Source: Volutella citrinella
Taxonomy: Eukaryota > Ascomycota > Sordariomycetes > Hypocreales > Nectriaceae
Length of the DNA stretch: 64,000 bases
NCBI GenBank assembly: GCA_034401135.1
Contig: JAWZSP010000005.1
Span: 3,162,001-3,226,000 of the forward strand
Reading direction: 5' to 3'
A program made the translations under genes and the position numbers. Positions 47,847-58,300 of the stretch are shown here, in pieces. A model generated the notes under the pieces. The model had not been told where the DNA came from, ran no database searches, and was given only the letters and a program-made list of their open reading frames with translations. Position 1 is the stretch's first letter, and each line of letters starts with the position of its first letter.

Positions 47847-49940
47847 ATGGCGAGCCCACAGCCGCCAATCTATCGGCCGCTCCCGACGACGGCAGACCGG
47901 CACGCCGCCCCTTACACGCGAATCCTGTACTTGGCTCCAGGGGCTGGCGACGAACAGCTCGCCGGGCGGCTGGAGGTCCATGACGTCCGCAAAACGCGCC
48001 CATACGAGGCGTTGTCTTACTGCCAGAGTCAGGACATATCCAGTGAATATCTCTGGCTCGACGGAAACCCCCTGCCCATCAGGTCCAATGTCGCCGATGC
48101 CCTACGCTCGCTACGCATGCGGGATGAGCCACGGTGCCTCTGGGTCGATGCCGTCTGCATCAACCAGGATGACGAGGCCGAGCGATCTCGCCAGGCCAGC
48201 TACATGAGGCTGGTCTTCAGAAGCGCGAGCCGTGCTGTCGTCTGGCTGGGGCGCAAAGGCCCAAATACAGAGCACGCCTTTCACATCGTCAGCCAGGCCG
48301 CCCAGGTTCGCCAGCCGGGGGACGATGCTTACAGCCAAGCCCCGTGGAGCATGCGGTTTTCGCCTTCGGAGAGCCAGCTGGACGAACTCGACTACGACTT
48401 GGGCAAGGAAGGGCTCATTGAGTTGCTGCAGCGTGACTATTTCGAGCGCTGCTGGTCCGTTCAAGAGGTCGCCGTGGCTCAGACGTCAGTCGTTAGATGC
48501 GAGGAGCTCGAGATGCCCCTTCTCGATCTCCTAGCAACCATTCCATACATGCCCGGGGCGGGTGAGCAGAAGATGGCCGCGTCACCGCTGATGTGCTGGA
48601 GTTTCGTCTGGAAGGTTCGCCGCCAGCACCGTGCTGTCCAGGCCTCGTTTATAAAGGGATCAATGGGACGCCTACTCGATCTTCTCGACAGGACCAGGAG
48701 CTTCAAAGCCGCGGATCCGGTGGACAAGATTTTCAGCGTCGTCGGTATCAGCGACGAAGGCGCCCGGATCGACCAGAATGAGCCAGACCTCGACTTCAGA
48801 AAGCTCCTTTCCACGGCCGTCAACCAGCCCGGCCACCTGCTGAGTCTAATTCAACCAGAGGCCGCGGAGCCCATGGCGCGGGGGGTGCGCGATGCACTGA
48901 GCATTGCATGGGATGATTCCGGCATCCACACCGCGCTGATACCAGACTATGGAAAGGATACTGCGACCGTGTACACCGAGTTTACGCGATTCATGTTGGA
49001 GAAGCAGCCGACGCTCAATGTGCTGGGCCATGTTCAACACAGGCACAACCCGGCTGATTTGGAATATCAATCTTGGGTGCCCGACTGGACGGAGCCGCGG
49101 TCGTGCCAGGTCATCAAGGAGGTGTTCAAGGCCGGCCTTTGCTGGGGCAGCTACGTCGGTGATGATCTACCGGCGAGTCGTTTCCGACGGGACTCGCGAG
49201 ATCCTCGTGTCTTCTCCCGTCTCGGGTTTGGCATTGACCAGGTGGAAAGGATCAGCGATGTGCTCGACTTCCCCGCGGAGAACGAGGAGGCCATCTTCAC
49301 CATACTGGAAGAGACGTGGCTGCAGCTCTTCCCCAGCGCTGCATCGTCCATGACGCCGTACCCCTGGGCAAAGGAGCCCGCTGGGCTGGCCTTCTGCAAC
49401 GCCCTCGCGGCACGGCCCCTTGGGATGAAGACGGCCAAGAGGATCCTGGAGACGCATCTCGACGACAAGAGCCTCATGGAGCGAATCTCGAGCTTGGAGC
49501 CGGGGTCGGCTGCCCGAGACAGCGACCGAGCGGCCGCCAACATCTGGGCGCGCGTATGCCACCAGCGCGTGCGCAGAGCCGGCAAGACGGTCAACAGGCC
49601 GCCTATGCCCGCCTTGTTGGATCTCCCCGGACGGCGGGGCAAGGAAGCCATCATGACCCTCGGGGAGTTCTCCATCGGGCGGCGGGCATTCGTGACGAGG
49701 AGTGGGAGGATCGGCATCGGCCCCCAGATGATGCGGCCCGGCGACGACGTGGTGGTGCTGCTGGGCGGAATCGTTCCCTATATACGGCGCGCCGGGGACA
49801 ACGGGGACCTCTTCATTGGCGACTGCTATGTGAGAGACGACGACGTGATGAAGGGAAACATGGTGGACCAGGCAAAGGCAGGGACGCTGGGAGGCAACAA
49901 GTTTGACGGCTCGCAGATTCGGTCGTTTCACTTTCGGTGA
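47847..49940 (+). CDS. HET-domain protein (heterokaryon incompatibility type)
   Basis: Single exon, 697 residues. The HET domain spans about residues 50-210, with the three usual blocks: YEALSYC near residue 53, LWVDAVCINQDDEAERSRQ near residue 100, and AVVWLGRKG near residue 130. The first block reads SYCQS, where the family usually has SYCWG. The middle is helical. The C-terminus (about 605-690) carries the conserved tail pattern RPGDDVVVLLGGIVPYIRR...FIGDCYVRDDDVMKG. HET domains are TIR-related and in some fungi trigger cell death after fusion of unlike strains. No NACHT, ankyrin, TPR or WD40 partner domain is fused here. Most HET proteins have no tested role, so involvement in self-recognition is inference from the family. 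Confidence 0.88.
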   Translation: MASPQPPIYRPLPTTADRHAAPYTRILYLAPGAGDEQLAGRLEVHDVRKTRPYEALSYCQSQDISSEYLWLDGNPLPIRSNVADALRSLRMRDEPRCLWVDAVCINQDDEAERSRQASYMRLVFRSASRAVVWLGRKGPNTEHAFHIVSQAAQVRQPGDDAYSQAPWSMRFSPSESQLDELDYDLGKEGLIELLQRDYFERCWSVQEVAVAQTSVVRCEELEMPLLDLLATIPYMPGAGEQKMAASPLMCWSFVWKVRRQHRAVQASFIKGSMGRLLDLLDRTRSFKAADPVDKIFSVVGISDEGARIDQNEPDLDFRKLLSTAVNQPGHLLSLIQPEAAEPMARGVRDALSIAWDDSGIHTALIPDYGKDTATVYTEFTRFMLEKQPTLNVLGHVQHRHNPADLEYQSWVPDWTEPRSCQVIKEVFKAGLCWGSYVGDDLPASRFRRDSRDPRVFSRLGFGIDQVERISDVLDFPAENEEAIFTILEETWLQLFPSAASSMTPYPWAKEPAGLAFCNALAARPLGMKTAKRILETHLDDKSLMERISSLEPGSAARDSDRAAANIWARVCHQRVRRAGKTVNRPPMPALLDLPGRRGKEAIMTLGEFSIGRRAFVTRSGRIGIGPQMMRPGDDVVVLLGGIVPYIRRAGDNGDLFIGDCYVRDDDVMKGNMVDQAKAGTLGGNKFDGSQIRSFHFR

Positions 49941-50671
49941 GAGGGAGGTTGGCATCTGCTTCTGATGGCCTTGACATGGATAGACCGTGGCCTGTCCGAG
50001 TCGTAATCGTAGAGATCCATGTCCAGGTCCTGGAGGTTATCTGTACATGTAGCCTCGCAATCCAATTCATGCCAATCCGCAGCGTCAAGTTGAGTCAAGC
50101 GGCTTTCAAGCTTCCAGTCCAGCTAGCTTTCCCTGAACTTGAGCTGGGCAGGTTCAAAGGACATCCCAGTCCCCCACAATTGCAGCGATGTGTTCGTCCG
50201 TGGCATTAATGGCGAGCAATAGAAGGGCTCTGAAAACGGTCACATTTTTTTTTTTTTTGGCTCACCGTCTCCTTCCCATCTCCCAGCTGAGCTGGTGTTA
50301 TCGGTGTCAGGCCGATGGCGGGTAGATATTGGTGACATACAGCGCTTAGGCCCTTAACTATTAGGGTACGGTGCGCGGGGTATTGGGTGCGGCACTGGCC
50401 CCCACTAGCACCCGACCAACTGTTTCCCGGCCGAACCCCAAGATTAGGACCCTCCCCCGTCCCAATGACGAAGCTCGCCTGCCAATAAGTCCAGTAGTCG
50501 CCCGGCGCCCTCCTCCTCAAGAGTCATCGCCGTCAAAACCTCGATCCGTCACTCCGCCCCCCTCATCTCCGCCGCTCGGCCGCAGTCGAAAACGTCCTAC
50601 CAAACACCCCAAGCCGGCCAAACGCCGCTCGTCGAGCCCGGCGCTGCTCAATTGGTGCCGCTAGAGCCGTG
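49941..50671. other. Intergenic region between HET gene and chorismate mutase
   Basis: 731 bases. It holds a 14-base T run at about 50245-50258 and, toward 50671, a C-rich stretch that fits the promoter and leader of the chorismate mutase gene. No gene is seen. Confidence 0.6.
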
Positions 50672-51695
50672 ATGGACACCGTCATCAACATGGCCGATGC
50701 CGCTCACGCCCTGGACCTGGCCCGGATCCGCTTCCAGCTCATGTACGAGCCGCCCTCGTGCTCTCCCCTGTGCGCCTGCTCTCTGGGGGGAACAAGACTG
50801 ACACAGAGGGTTGCAGCCGCCTCGAGGACACCATTACCTTTCATCTCATTGAGCGTGTGCAGTTTGCGCTCAACAAGGCAAGTTTGTGTTCCCAGCGGCC
50901 GAGGTCGCTTCAGGGCGGCCCTACCCCTCCACACCTCCCATGAGCCGTGAGCCATGAGCCATGAGCAAGCATCACCGTCGTCATGAGCATCGACCATGTA
51001 CGCCGTGCTGACCATCAACCTCGCCCTGACAGAGAATCTATGAGCCCGGCGCCCTCGATCTCCCCGACAAGGGCGTGAGCTTCCTTGACTGGTACATCCG
51101 CGAGCAGGAGAAGCTGCAGTCGCTGATCCGCCGCTTCGAGTCGCCCGACGAGTACCCCTTCTTCCCCGACGCCCTGCAGGCGCCCATTCTCAAGTCGGTC
51201 AACTACCCGCCCATCCTGCACGGCAACGACGTCAACGTCAACAACAAGATCAAGGCCTTTTACGTCGACAAGTTCCTCCCCGCCGTCTGCCCGGACTTTG
51301 GCCGCGAGGACCGGGGCGAGTCCCAGGAGAACTACGGCTCGACCGCAACCTGCGATATTGCGTGCCTGCAGGCCCTCTCGCGCCGCATCCACTTTGGCAA
51401 GTTTGTCGCCGAGTCCAAGTTCCGCTCCGACGAGGCCAAGTACATCGCCCTCATCAAGGCAGAGGACCGTGAGGGCATCGCAGAGTCCATCACCAATGTC
51501 GCCGTCGAGAAGAAGGTCCTTGAGCGCTTGCGCCTCAAGGCCTTGACCTACGGCCGAGACCCCGCCGAGGGCACCGAGGGCCAGGCCAAGATTGATGTTG
51601 ACGCCGTCGTCAGCATGTACGAGGACTTTGTCATCCCCCTGACCAAGGAGGTCGAGGTTGAGTACTTGATGCAGAGGCTAGAGCCGGCCAAATGA
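50672..51695 (+). CDS. aro7: Chorismate mutase (AroQ/Aro7 type)
   Basis: Three exons, 50672..50742, 50817..50877 and 51033..51695, give 264 residues, the normal size for the fungal enzyme. It converts chorismate to prephenate, the first committed step to phenylalanine and tyrosine. Signature stretches are [69 protein letters not shown], and the active-site helix [29 protein letters not shown]. The first intron (50743..50816) is GT-AG, phase 2. The second (50878..51032) uses a GC donor, AAG followed by GCAAGT, and acceptor CTGACAG, phase 0; no GT site nearby keeps the frame. By family, the enzyme is an allosteric dimer inhibited by tyrosine and activated by tryptophan. It is convergent with the Bcp1 gene, 147 bases between stops. 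Confidence 0.95.
50878..51032 (+). promoter_or_regulatory. GC-AG intron in chorismate mutase
   Basis: The donor reads AAG|GCAAGT, the consensus for the rare GC class, and the acceptor is CTGACAG. Removing it joins LNK to [20 protein letters not shown] in frame, as expected for the enzyme. Confidence 0.85.
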
Positions 51696-51842
51696 TGGTG
51701 GTTGTAATAAATAAAAGTAAAGCCTTCATAAATCGTTCCAGTATTTTTCTTCTAATCCCTGCTTGAGGTCTTCCCAATTCCTTTTCCCCATAGATTTCTA
51801 TGTCTCTTCCAATGTCGTGGCAAATTTCTTTTTAATTCATAG

Positions 51843-52763
51843 CTATTGCGCTGCTCCCAGATACTCCGCCACGCCCTTGACCGCCGTCGGGAACTTGCTC
51901 GCCTCGATGAGGATCATGTGGCCCTGTGCCTTGATTCCCAGCTCCTGGAACGCGCGCTTGCTGTCTGACACGGCCTCGTCCTCCTTGGTGTAGTCAAAGT
52001 TGCCGAAGGCGACGGCGTGCTTGTGCAGCGCCTCGTCCTCCACGTGGAAGTAGTACACCTCAGCTTCCTCCTTAGCCTTCTTGCGCTTCTGCTTCTCGAC
52101 GTCGAGCTTGGACTCGAGCTCGTGGTACGTCTTGGACAGCACCAGGTAGTGCGAGAACTCGTACGGCTCCTTGTCCTCCACGGCCGCCTCCACCTCGTCG
52201 ACGAGCATCGAGTACAGCGGCGGCGCCAGCTCCGAGGGCATGTTGATCAAGCGCTCGGAGAAGACCAGGCCGACGTGCCTGTCGCTGTTGGGGCCAAGGA
52301 GCTCGGCAACGGGCGCCAGCGCCGGGTTGGTCTGGGCCTTTTCGGTCAGGTACTTGCGGACGGCGGCCATGGGCTCGTTTTCTCGGTGGACAAAGGTGTT
52401 GAGCACGGTGAGGATCGCGTAGGCGTCGTTGGCCTTGCCGTCGACCTTGATTGTTGAGCCAATGGTTGGCTGCGAGAGGACGAGGTCGGCAAGGGCAGAC
52501 ATGTTGAACAGGGTCGCATCAACGTCGAAAAGTTGTCGCAACAGTGTCTTGGTGCCGTGGAAGTCAACCTCGGGGTCGAAGTTGAACCATTCAAAGTCGA
52601 CATCGACCATGTCGAAGTCCTATCCAAGTCAGTCTGGCATCGCAATCATGGCGCCCCGGCGGGACTGGAAACTCACCTCGCCATCAGAGCCGTCCTCGTC
52701 CATCTTGTCCACCTGGTCGGCGGGCGGGGCATCACCCTCCTCTCTCTCGCGCTTCCTGCCCAT
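51843..52763 (-). CDS. bcp1: Bcp1 / BCCIP family protein
   Basis: Two exons, 52763..52677 and 52619..51843, give 287 residues. The intron is 57 bases, GTGAGT to GGATAG, phase 0. The protein starts [11 protein letters not shown], a basic then acidic tail, and then enters the conserved core: [58 protein letters not shown] and [22 protein letters not shown], with [12 protein letters not shown] near the end. In yeast Bcp1 is nuclear, helps export the lipid kinase Mss4 and acts as a chaperone for ribosomal protein Rpl23; BCCIP in animals binds BRCA2 and p21. The yeast-like roles are the safer transfer to a fungus. The start codon region faces vps17 across 659 bases. Confidence 0.93.
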
Positions 52764-53422
52764 TGTTGATTTTGGTATGTATGTGGCAATGGAAGGGATT
52801 CGTCTCGATAGTTGGCAAATGATCTCTCGGCACGATAGTCGCAAGCTGCGGTCGAGGCCGAATCCGACTATAAACTCTTGGATCTCGCAATTACTTCGCC
52901 CAAGACCGCCTGGCTGCACCACATAAATAATTTTGCTAGGTGCCCCGCACTAGTGCATTTTCGGCGATTGATAAAGCCTCCCGAGCGTCTAGGCGGCTAG
53001 AGCTGGGGCCACTATGGCGCGGCAATCCAGCCAATGCGGAGCTCCGGCTCCTGGTGGTGAGGAGAGAGGAGGTGCTGTTGCCGACGCCGCTGGCGACTAC
53101 TGCAGCCTGAGCCAACTTGCGTCAGCGAGACCAGCCCACTGCGCCTGCTTGAGACAAGAGCGCACACGAACAACGCTCCCGGCGATTCCAGCCCATCGAC
53201 TTGCTTGCTTCACGGCAATGGTTGTAGGCGCGCCTGAATTCTGACCGCTGAAATTTCCTCCTTGCCGCATCTCCCACAGAGCCATCGCTTCGACCGACTG
53301 CGCGCGCAACGTCATTGATCCCCCAGCCAACCTCCGTCGTCTCCGGCGTCGCCCTGATCCGGCCCCCCCATCCGACATCAACCGTCAACATCCTCGAGAC
53401 GCTCATCCGATAGCCACTCGAC
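52764..53422. other. Divergent promoter region, bcp1 / vps17
   Basis: 659 bases between two divergent start codons, with no coding signal. It likely contains both promoters. Confidence 0.65.
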
Positions 53423-55354
53423 ATGGACTACAGCCCGTCCATCAACGAGAGCGACGACCCAGTCGGCGCCGCGCCCTGGGGTAACTCGCCTTCCTCGTCC
53501 CCTTCGCGTCCTCCGCCTCAGTTCAGCTCCTTGTCGTCCGATCCGCCCCCGTTCCAATACAACACCCAGGTCTCCAATGGCCTTGGTGCGGACCACCCCA
53601 CACTCGAGCCTGAAGGATTCCAGCGCCCGGGTACTGCAACGACTGCGTCTGGCACCGAGGTCGAGGCCGACAGCTCTGCCAGCTTGGCCCCTTCCAGAAC
53701 CGACCAGACGCAGCACACTCCCGGCGAGCAACAGCAACCACAGACATCTGGCCCCGGCACGCAACAGCAGGCTCCTGCAGGAACCGTGAAGCAAGCCGAC
53801 CAGGATCAGCAGACGCAGAAGCCACCCCAGCCCCAATTCAAACTGCAGGCCAAGATCACGGGACTGGAGCGAACCGGCAAAAAGGACCCCATCTTCCGTT
53901 TCGACGTTCATGTAGGACCGACTTGAGCTTTGCCACATGCTCCATTATGGCGCTGACTATCCCTTAGACAAATATCCCGCGCTTCCGCACCACCCAGTTC
54001 CGAGATGTCCGCCGTCTACACTCGGAGTTTGTCAAGCTCGCAGACCACCTCATCTCGGCCAACCCAGAGTGCCTCGTCCCTTCGGTCCCTCCCCCTTTGA
54101 CTTCCGCTGGTGCTGGTACCGATGAGGATGAGACTCGTGTCAAGGCATTGCTGCAGCGATGGCTCAACTACGTCTGCAGCAACGAGGTTCTCATGCGCGA
54201 CGACGAGATGGTTCTCTTTGTCGAGAGCGATTTCGGTTACAGCCCCATGGTGAAGCGGAAGCAGCCCGCTACTGGTGTTCGCAGAAAGATACTGAAGCAG
54301 TTTGCTCCCCCGCCTGACGACACTCCGCTGGCCGACGCACGACCCATTGTCAAGCTCTTCTACCTAGGATCCATGGATGCTGGCCACAAGGTTGACAAGC
54401 TAGTCAAGGCTCGACGAGGTTTGTTGATTCTACACAGAGACTTTGCCCTTTCAAAATACTCACAATCGCATTACAGGTCTTGGTCTGGCGGAGGCAGACT
54501 ATGGAGCCAAGCTCGCCAGCATGAATGTCCAGGAACCACATCCCGGCCTTGCCAATGCGTATCGCAAGCTCGGCAAGGTTGTTCAGACCATGGGCGACTA
54601 TCACGCAGCCCAGGCGACGGCTGAGGCGACAACCATTGGTGACCCGTTCCAGTACCATTCGCAGGACGCTTTCATCGTCAAGGAGTCTCTGACGAATCGT
54701 CAAATTCTGATCCGGGAGTTTCTGCAAGCTCAGGAGGCATCGAGGAGTAAGCTCAACGCAGCTGACCGACTCAAGGCCAGCTCGAGCGTGCGTCGAGAGA
54801 AGGTGGATGAGGCTATTGCAGCATTGGACGAGGCCCGACAACACGAGACGCACATGTTTGAGAAAACCAACCGCGTTACATATGGTTTGGTTCAGGAAGG
54901 TCGCAAGTGGTTTGGATCGACTTCGGCCGACCTACGCATGAGCATTCGAGAATACGTATTACGCGAGATTGAGGCCGAGCGACGAACCCTGGCTGTCTTG
55001 GAAACAGTTCGACCCGATATTCGATCGATCGATGCCTCGGGCGGTCTGAGCCGCCTCGGGCGAGAGTCGCACCCTACTGTGCGCCGCACGAGCCTCGCGG
55101 CAAGCCAGGGTCCCAAGGGCGATGCCTGGAGTGGTGTCCCTCGCCGCTCGGACGCCACCAGCCGGAGTGTGTCGGGAAGCCTCATCAGCAAGGTCTCGGA
55201 GGAGGGCGAGGGCGAGGACACGGCGGAAGCAACCCAGGGACGGTCTGGCGCTGCCGGTCATGCAGGCGGGCTAGCCGGTGTGAACGAGGAGGATGACGAG
55301 GACCGGATCGATGCCAGGAATGCCGCGAGTCGGCTGGCGGCGAGCACCTTCTGA
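53423..55354 (+). CDS. vps17: Vps17-like retromer sorting nexin (PX-BAR)
   Basis: Three exons, 53423..53911, 53968..54418 and 54477..55354, give 605 residues. Introns are 56 and 58 bases with clean phases. Residues 1-140 are disordered and rich in Pro, Gln and Ser. A PX domain follows at about 143-255 (AKITGLERTGKKDPIFRFDVH, then TNIPRFRTTQFRDVRRLHSEFVKLADHL and a RWLNYVC helix). The BAR-like coiled region runs from about 310 to 530 (LGLAEADYGAKLASMN, LGKVVQTMGDYHAAQATAEATTIGDPFQYH). The C-terminal tail is acidic. Vps17 pairs with Vps5 to form the membrane-bending half of retromer, which returns receptors such as Vps10 from endosomes to the Golgi. Vps17 PX domains usually bind phosphoinositides weakly; the lipid-binding residues were not examined here. 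Confidence 0.93.
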
Positions 55355-58300
55355 GCTAGTTGGAGAGGGTGGTGGAGTGAAGGCAAACGGGTGGCTGTGA
55401 ACACGGGGGCTTGCATCAGTTTCCTCTTCTCTTTCTGATCGTGCGTCTCGCGGTAGCATTGCGCAAGGCTCGCGCGTTGTTTGTAAGGTTGTATATTTCC
55501 TGTCTACGTCCCAATATCCTGCATCCCACATGTGAAAGTTGCTTCCCAGCCAGTCCTCTGAGCCAGGGTTTGACAAAACATGGAAGAAGGCCAGGCCAGA
55601 TGTAGGTGCTGCGGTGCGCCCCGAGTGTGCTGCATCAGCCTGCCTACCATCCTTGTCCGCTTGGCGAGTAGTCTGCCGCCTCCCGGTCCGACTTCTTGTT
55701 AGCCAACCCAAATTTCGTGTCACTAGCGGTGAGTAACTGGTGTCATGGCGTGCTCAGAAGGAGCTTATCACGTATCATGTATCATAGGGAGCAAAGCCCC
55801 GCCTGGCTGGGCTTCCCCTCGAGATCGTTGAGAGAGAGCAGCTTATTCCACCAGACACCAGAGCACACGACATACCGGGAGTGGTAGCCGCCTCACATGT
55901 AATGCAATGTCTCTGTGAGGTGGCATCACATATTGCGGCAGGAAACAGCACGGAGACGAAGCGTAGGGAGAGATAAGAGAGTGCCTTTGATAAGACAACC
56001 AGGAGCCATTGGCTAGATACTCGCCGGTGAGAACATCGGTCTGGGGCGGCACTTGGCCCTTGAGCCAACGAGACCACTCCGTGTGTCGGGCATATTTTCG
56101 CGAGACCATCCCCGCTATAATGCAGCGTGGTGTATGAAGAGCCGTGGCAGAGCGTTGCAGTCGTCGGCTCCCGGGACCGTTCCCTCAAGGATTAGCGCTC
56201 CGAAAGGAGGTGATCTGGCATCACCTCGAACGATGATCGATGTGGTAGCAGGCTTGTTGAAGGCTGCACGCACACCTTCCCGAATATAGAACTGCCCCAA
56301 ATACGCCGAAATGGCCGGGCGGTGACCGGGGAGGGTGCATTCCGGGCGTCAACACGACTCATCATCCAAGTCCCACGGCTTAACCGCGTCTGGTGCTCGC
56401 GGAACCAACCTGAAGATCCAACGGTAACTCGAGCTGATCCTATCATGGTCTTGGAACAGACACATGCTCGCCCGGTTGGATTATAATCGCATGCGACTCC
56501 CTGTAAGGCAAAGCAAAATGATTGCAGGGCAGGCCCAGAGACATGCGTCGATACAGCCCACTTCGCCCACATCGGCTAATCAAATATAGGCACCACCCAT
56601 CGAACCTGCAGATGGAAGATGGTGTAGCTTTACATTGACACGTGTACCGAGATATCCAGGCCTTCTAGACTTCTTGGCTCACATGGTGATCAATGGAAAG
56701 CGCCTTCTATATGCGTCCCAACGGGGTAAGCTTGTCGGGTAGATGGGAGTATGCTGATGACTGACCTCTGACAAAGGTGTTGAAGACGAACTACCTTACA
56801 GGCGAGCAAGGTCAGGCTTGAAGTTTATCGAAAGCCAAATAACATGCTCGCGATCGTTGTCTTTGATGATTCTCCAGTCTCAACATCATAGTAGAACTTG
56901 CAAGATACCAGGGGGATTTCCATTATGTAAAGTTCCAGAAAGAGGATGCGTCCACGCAGCAGTCAGTGTGAATCACGTCAAAAGAACCCGCGGGAGCCGT
57001 CAGATGCATCCGATTCGTACTGGGACAAAACCCCCTCCCGCCAAGTGGAAACAGCCAGTGATTCGCCAGCCGCACCAAAGAGCGAAATGATCTCTAACGG
57101 AATCGTTGTTTGGTCGTTCTCACTTGGCCAGGTCTCTAATTATTGCAGTGGTCAGACATATCATCCTGGAACGCCAACCCTTCCCAACCCAAGAAGGGGC
57201 TGATGAAGTGGGGACGAGCGCATTAATCTCGTCATTCTTGCATTCCCAATGGACTGGCGAAGCTGAACATTGAGCCAGAGCCTTGGTATTCCAGCCGAGG
57301 TAGCTCTGTCAACATGCTGGTGTAGTGGCACCTGTACCTGTCCTTATCCTGGCTCTAGCCACGAGCTTATTGAAGACCCAAGGCTCATCAATAGCAAAAC
57401 ATGTGCAGGATTCAAATTCGGCCAGGGTCTGCGAGTACGAGTATCGTATCTCGTTGGTACGTGTCGAGAATTTTTCAGCCCCTCTGGATGATAGCCCCGA
57501 CACTGATTTCAGCAGGGTAGGCCCTGGCGGGTCACCATTTGCGGGTGAGGTGCCTTGAGCATGGACAAAAGGAGATGCAGCCGTAGCGCATTGGCTTGCG
57601 AACCGTCGGCGATGCAGGGTATGGATTTTTAGCTCGATGGAGTTGGGTCGGAAGCGGCTGTGGATATCCATGGTGTGTCGCCCGTCATAGCCAAGGTATC
57701 TGTACAAGTGCGGTAGAAGAAGCATGGTTTTTGTTCCCGCTTGAGATGGCACCAGTTTAACCGCAGATCGTGGTGACCTCTCGAGTGGCCAAGATTGCAA
57801 CACACTCGGCAGAGTCGCTGGCGCCCAGCCCTTGGAGGTGCGGGCGGCATCGAGAAAGTTTGGGGAAGCTGGGGACTCTACTCTGGAGTCTGGGGTTTAT
57901 GGCCCTGACATCCTTGTCGGTGGCTTACTGGCCCAACTTGCGTCAACACCAGTGCCCCTGGCTTAGCCGATGGGCAGTGTGCCCTCCCGGCGCATCCGCG
58001 CCGGATTCGGAGCGGAGTCCGTGGAGGCAAATGCAAGCTCAGCAGAGAAGGAAGATGTTGAAATGGCCTTGGAAGATAGATCTTCAGTGAGGCCAAGCGA
58101 GGCCCCGCCTGGAGGGGGGGGAACGTGAATCGGCCTGATGGAGTTGAGGAAGAGGCGGCCGCAAGGCAAGGGTTATCATGCTGTACCTAATAAGGTCCTC
58201 AGCATGAGTCGTGACGGCTGAGCAAAGAGCGGCAGAGAATAGACAGAGCAAACACCCCATGCTACCAGGTGCCGAGCTGGAGTCGCGTTGCCACAGCATG

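Noticed and set aside
49151..49955. Long minus-strand open frames opposite the HET-domain gene
   Set aside because: They are shadows of GC-rich codon usage in the HET gene and show no domain.
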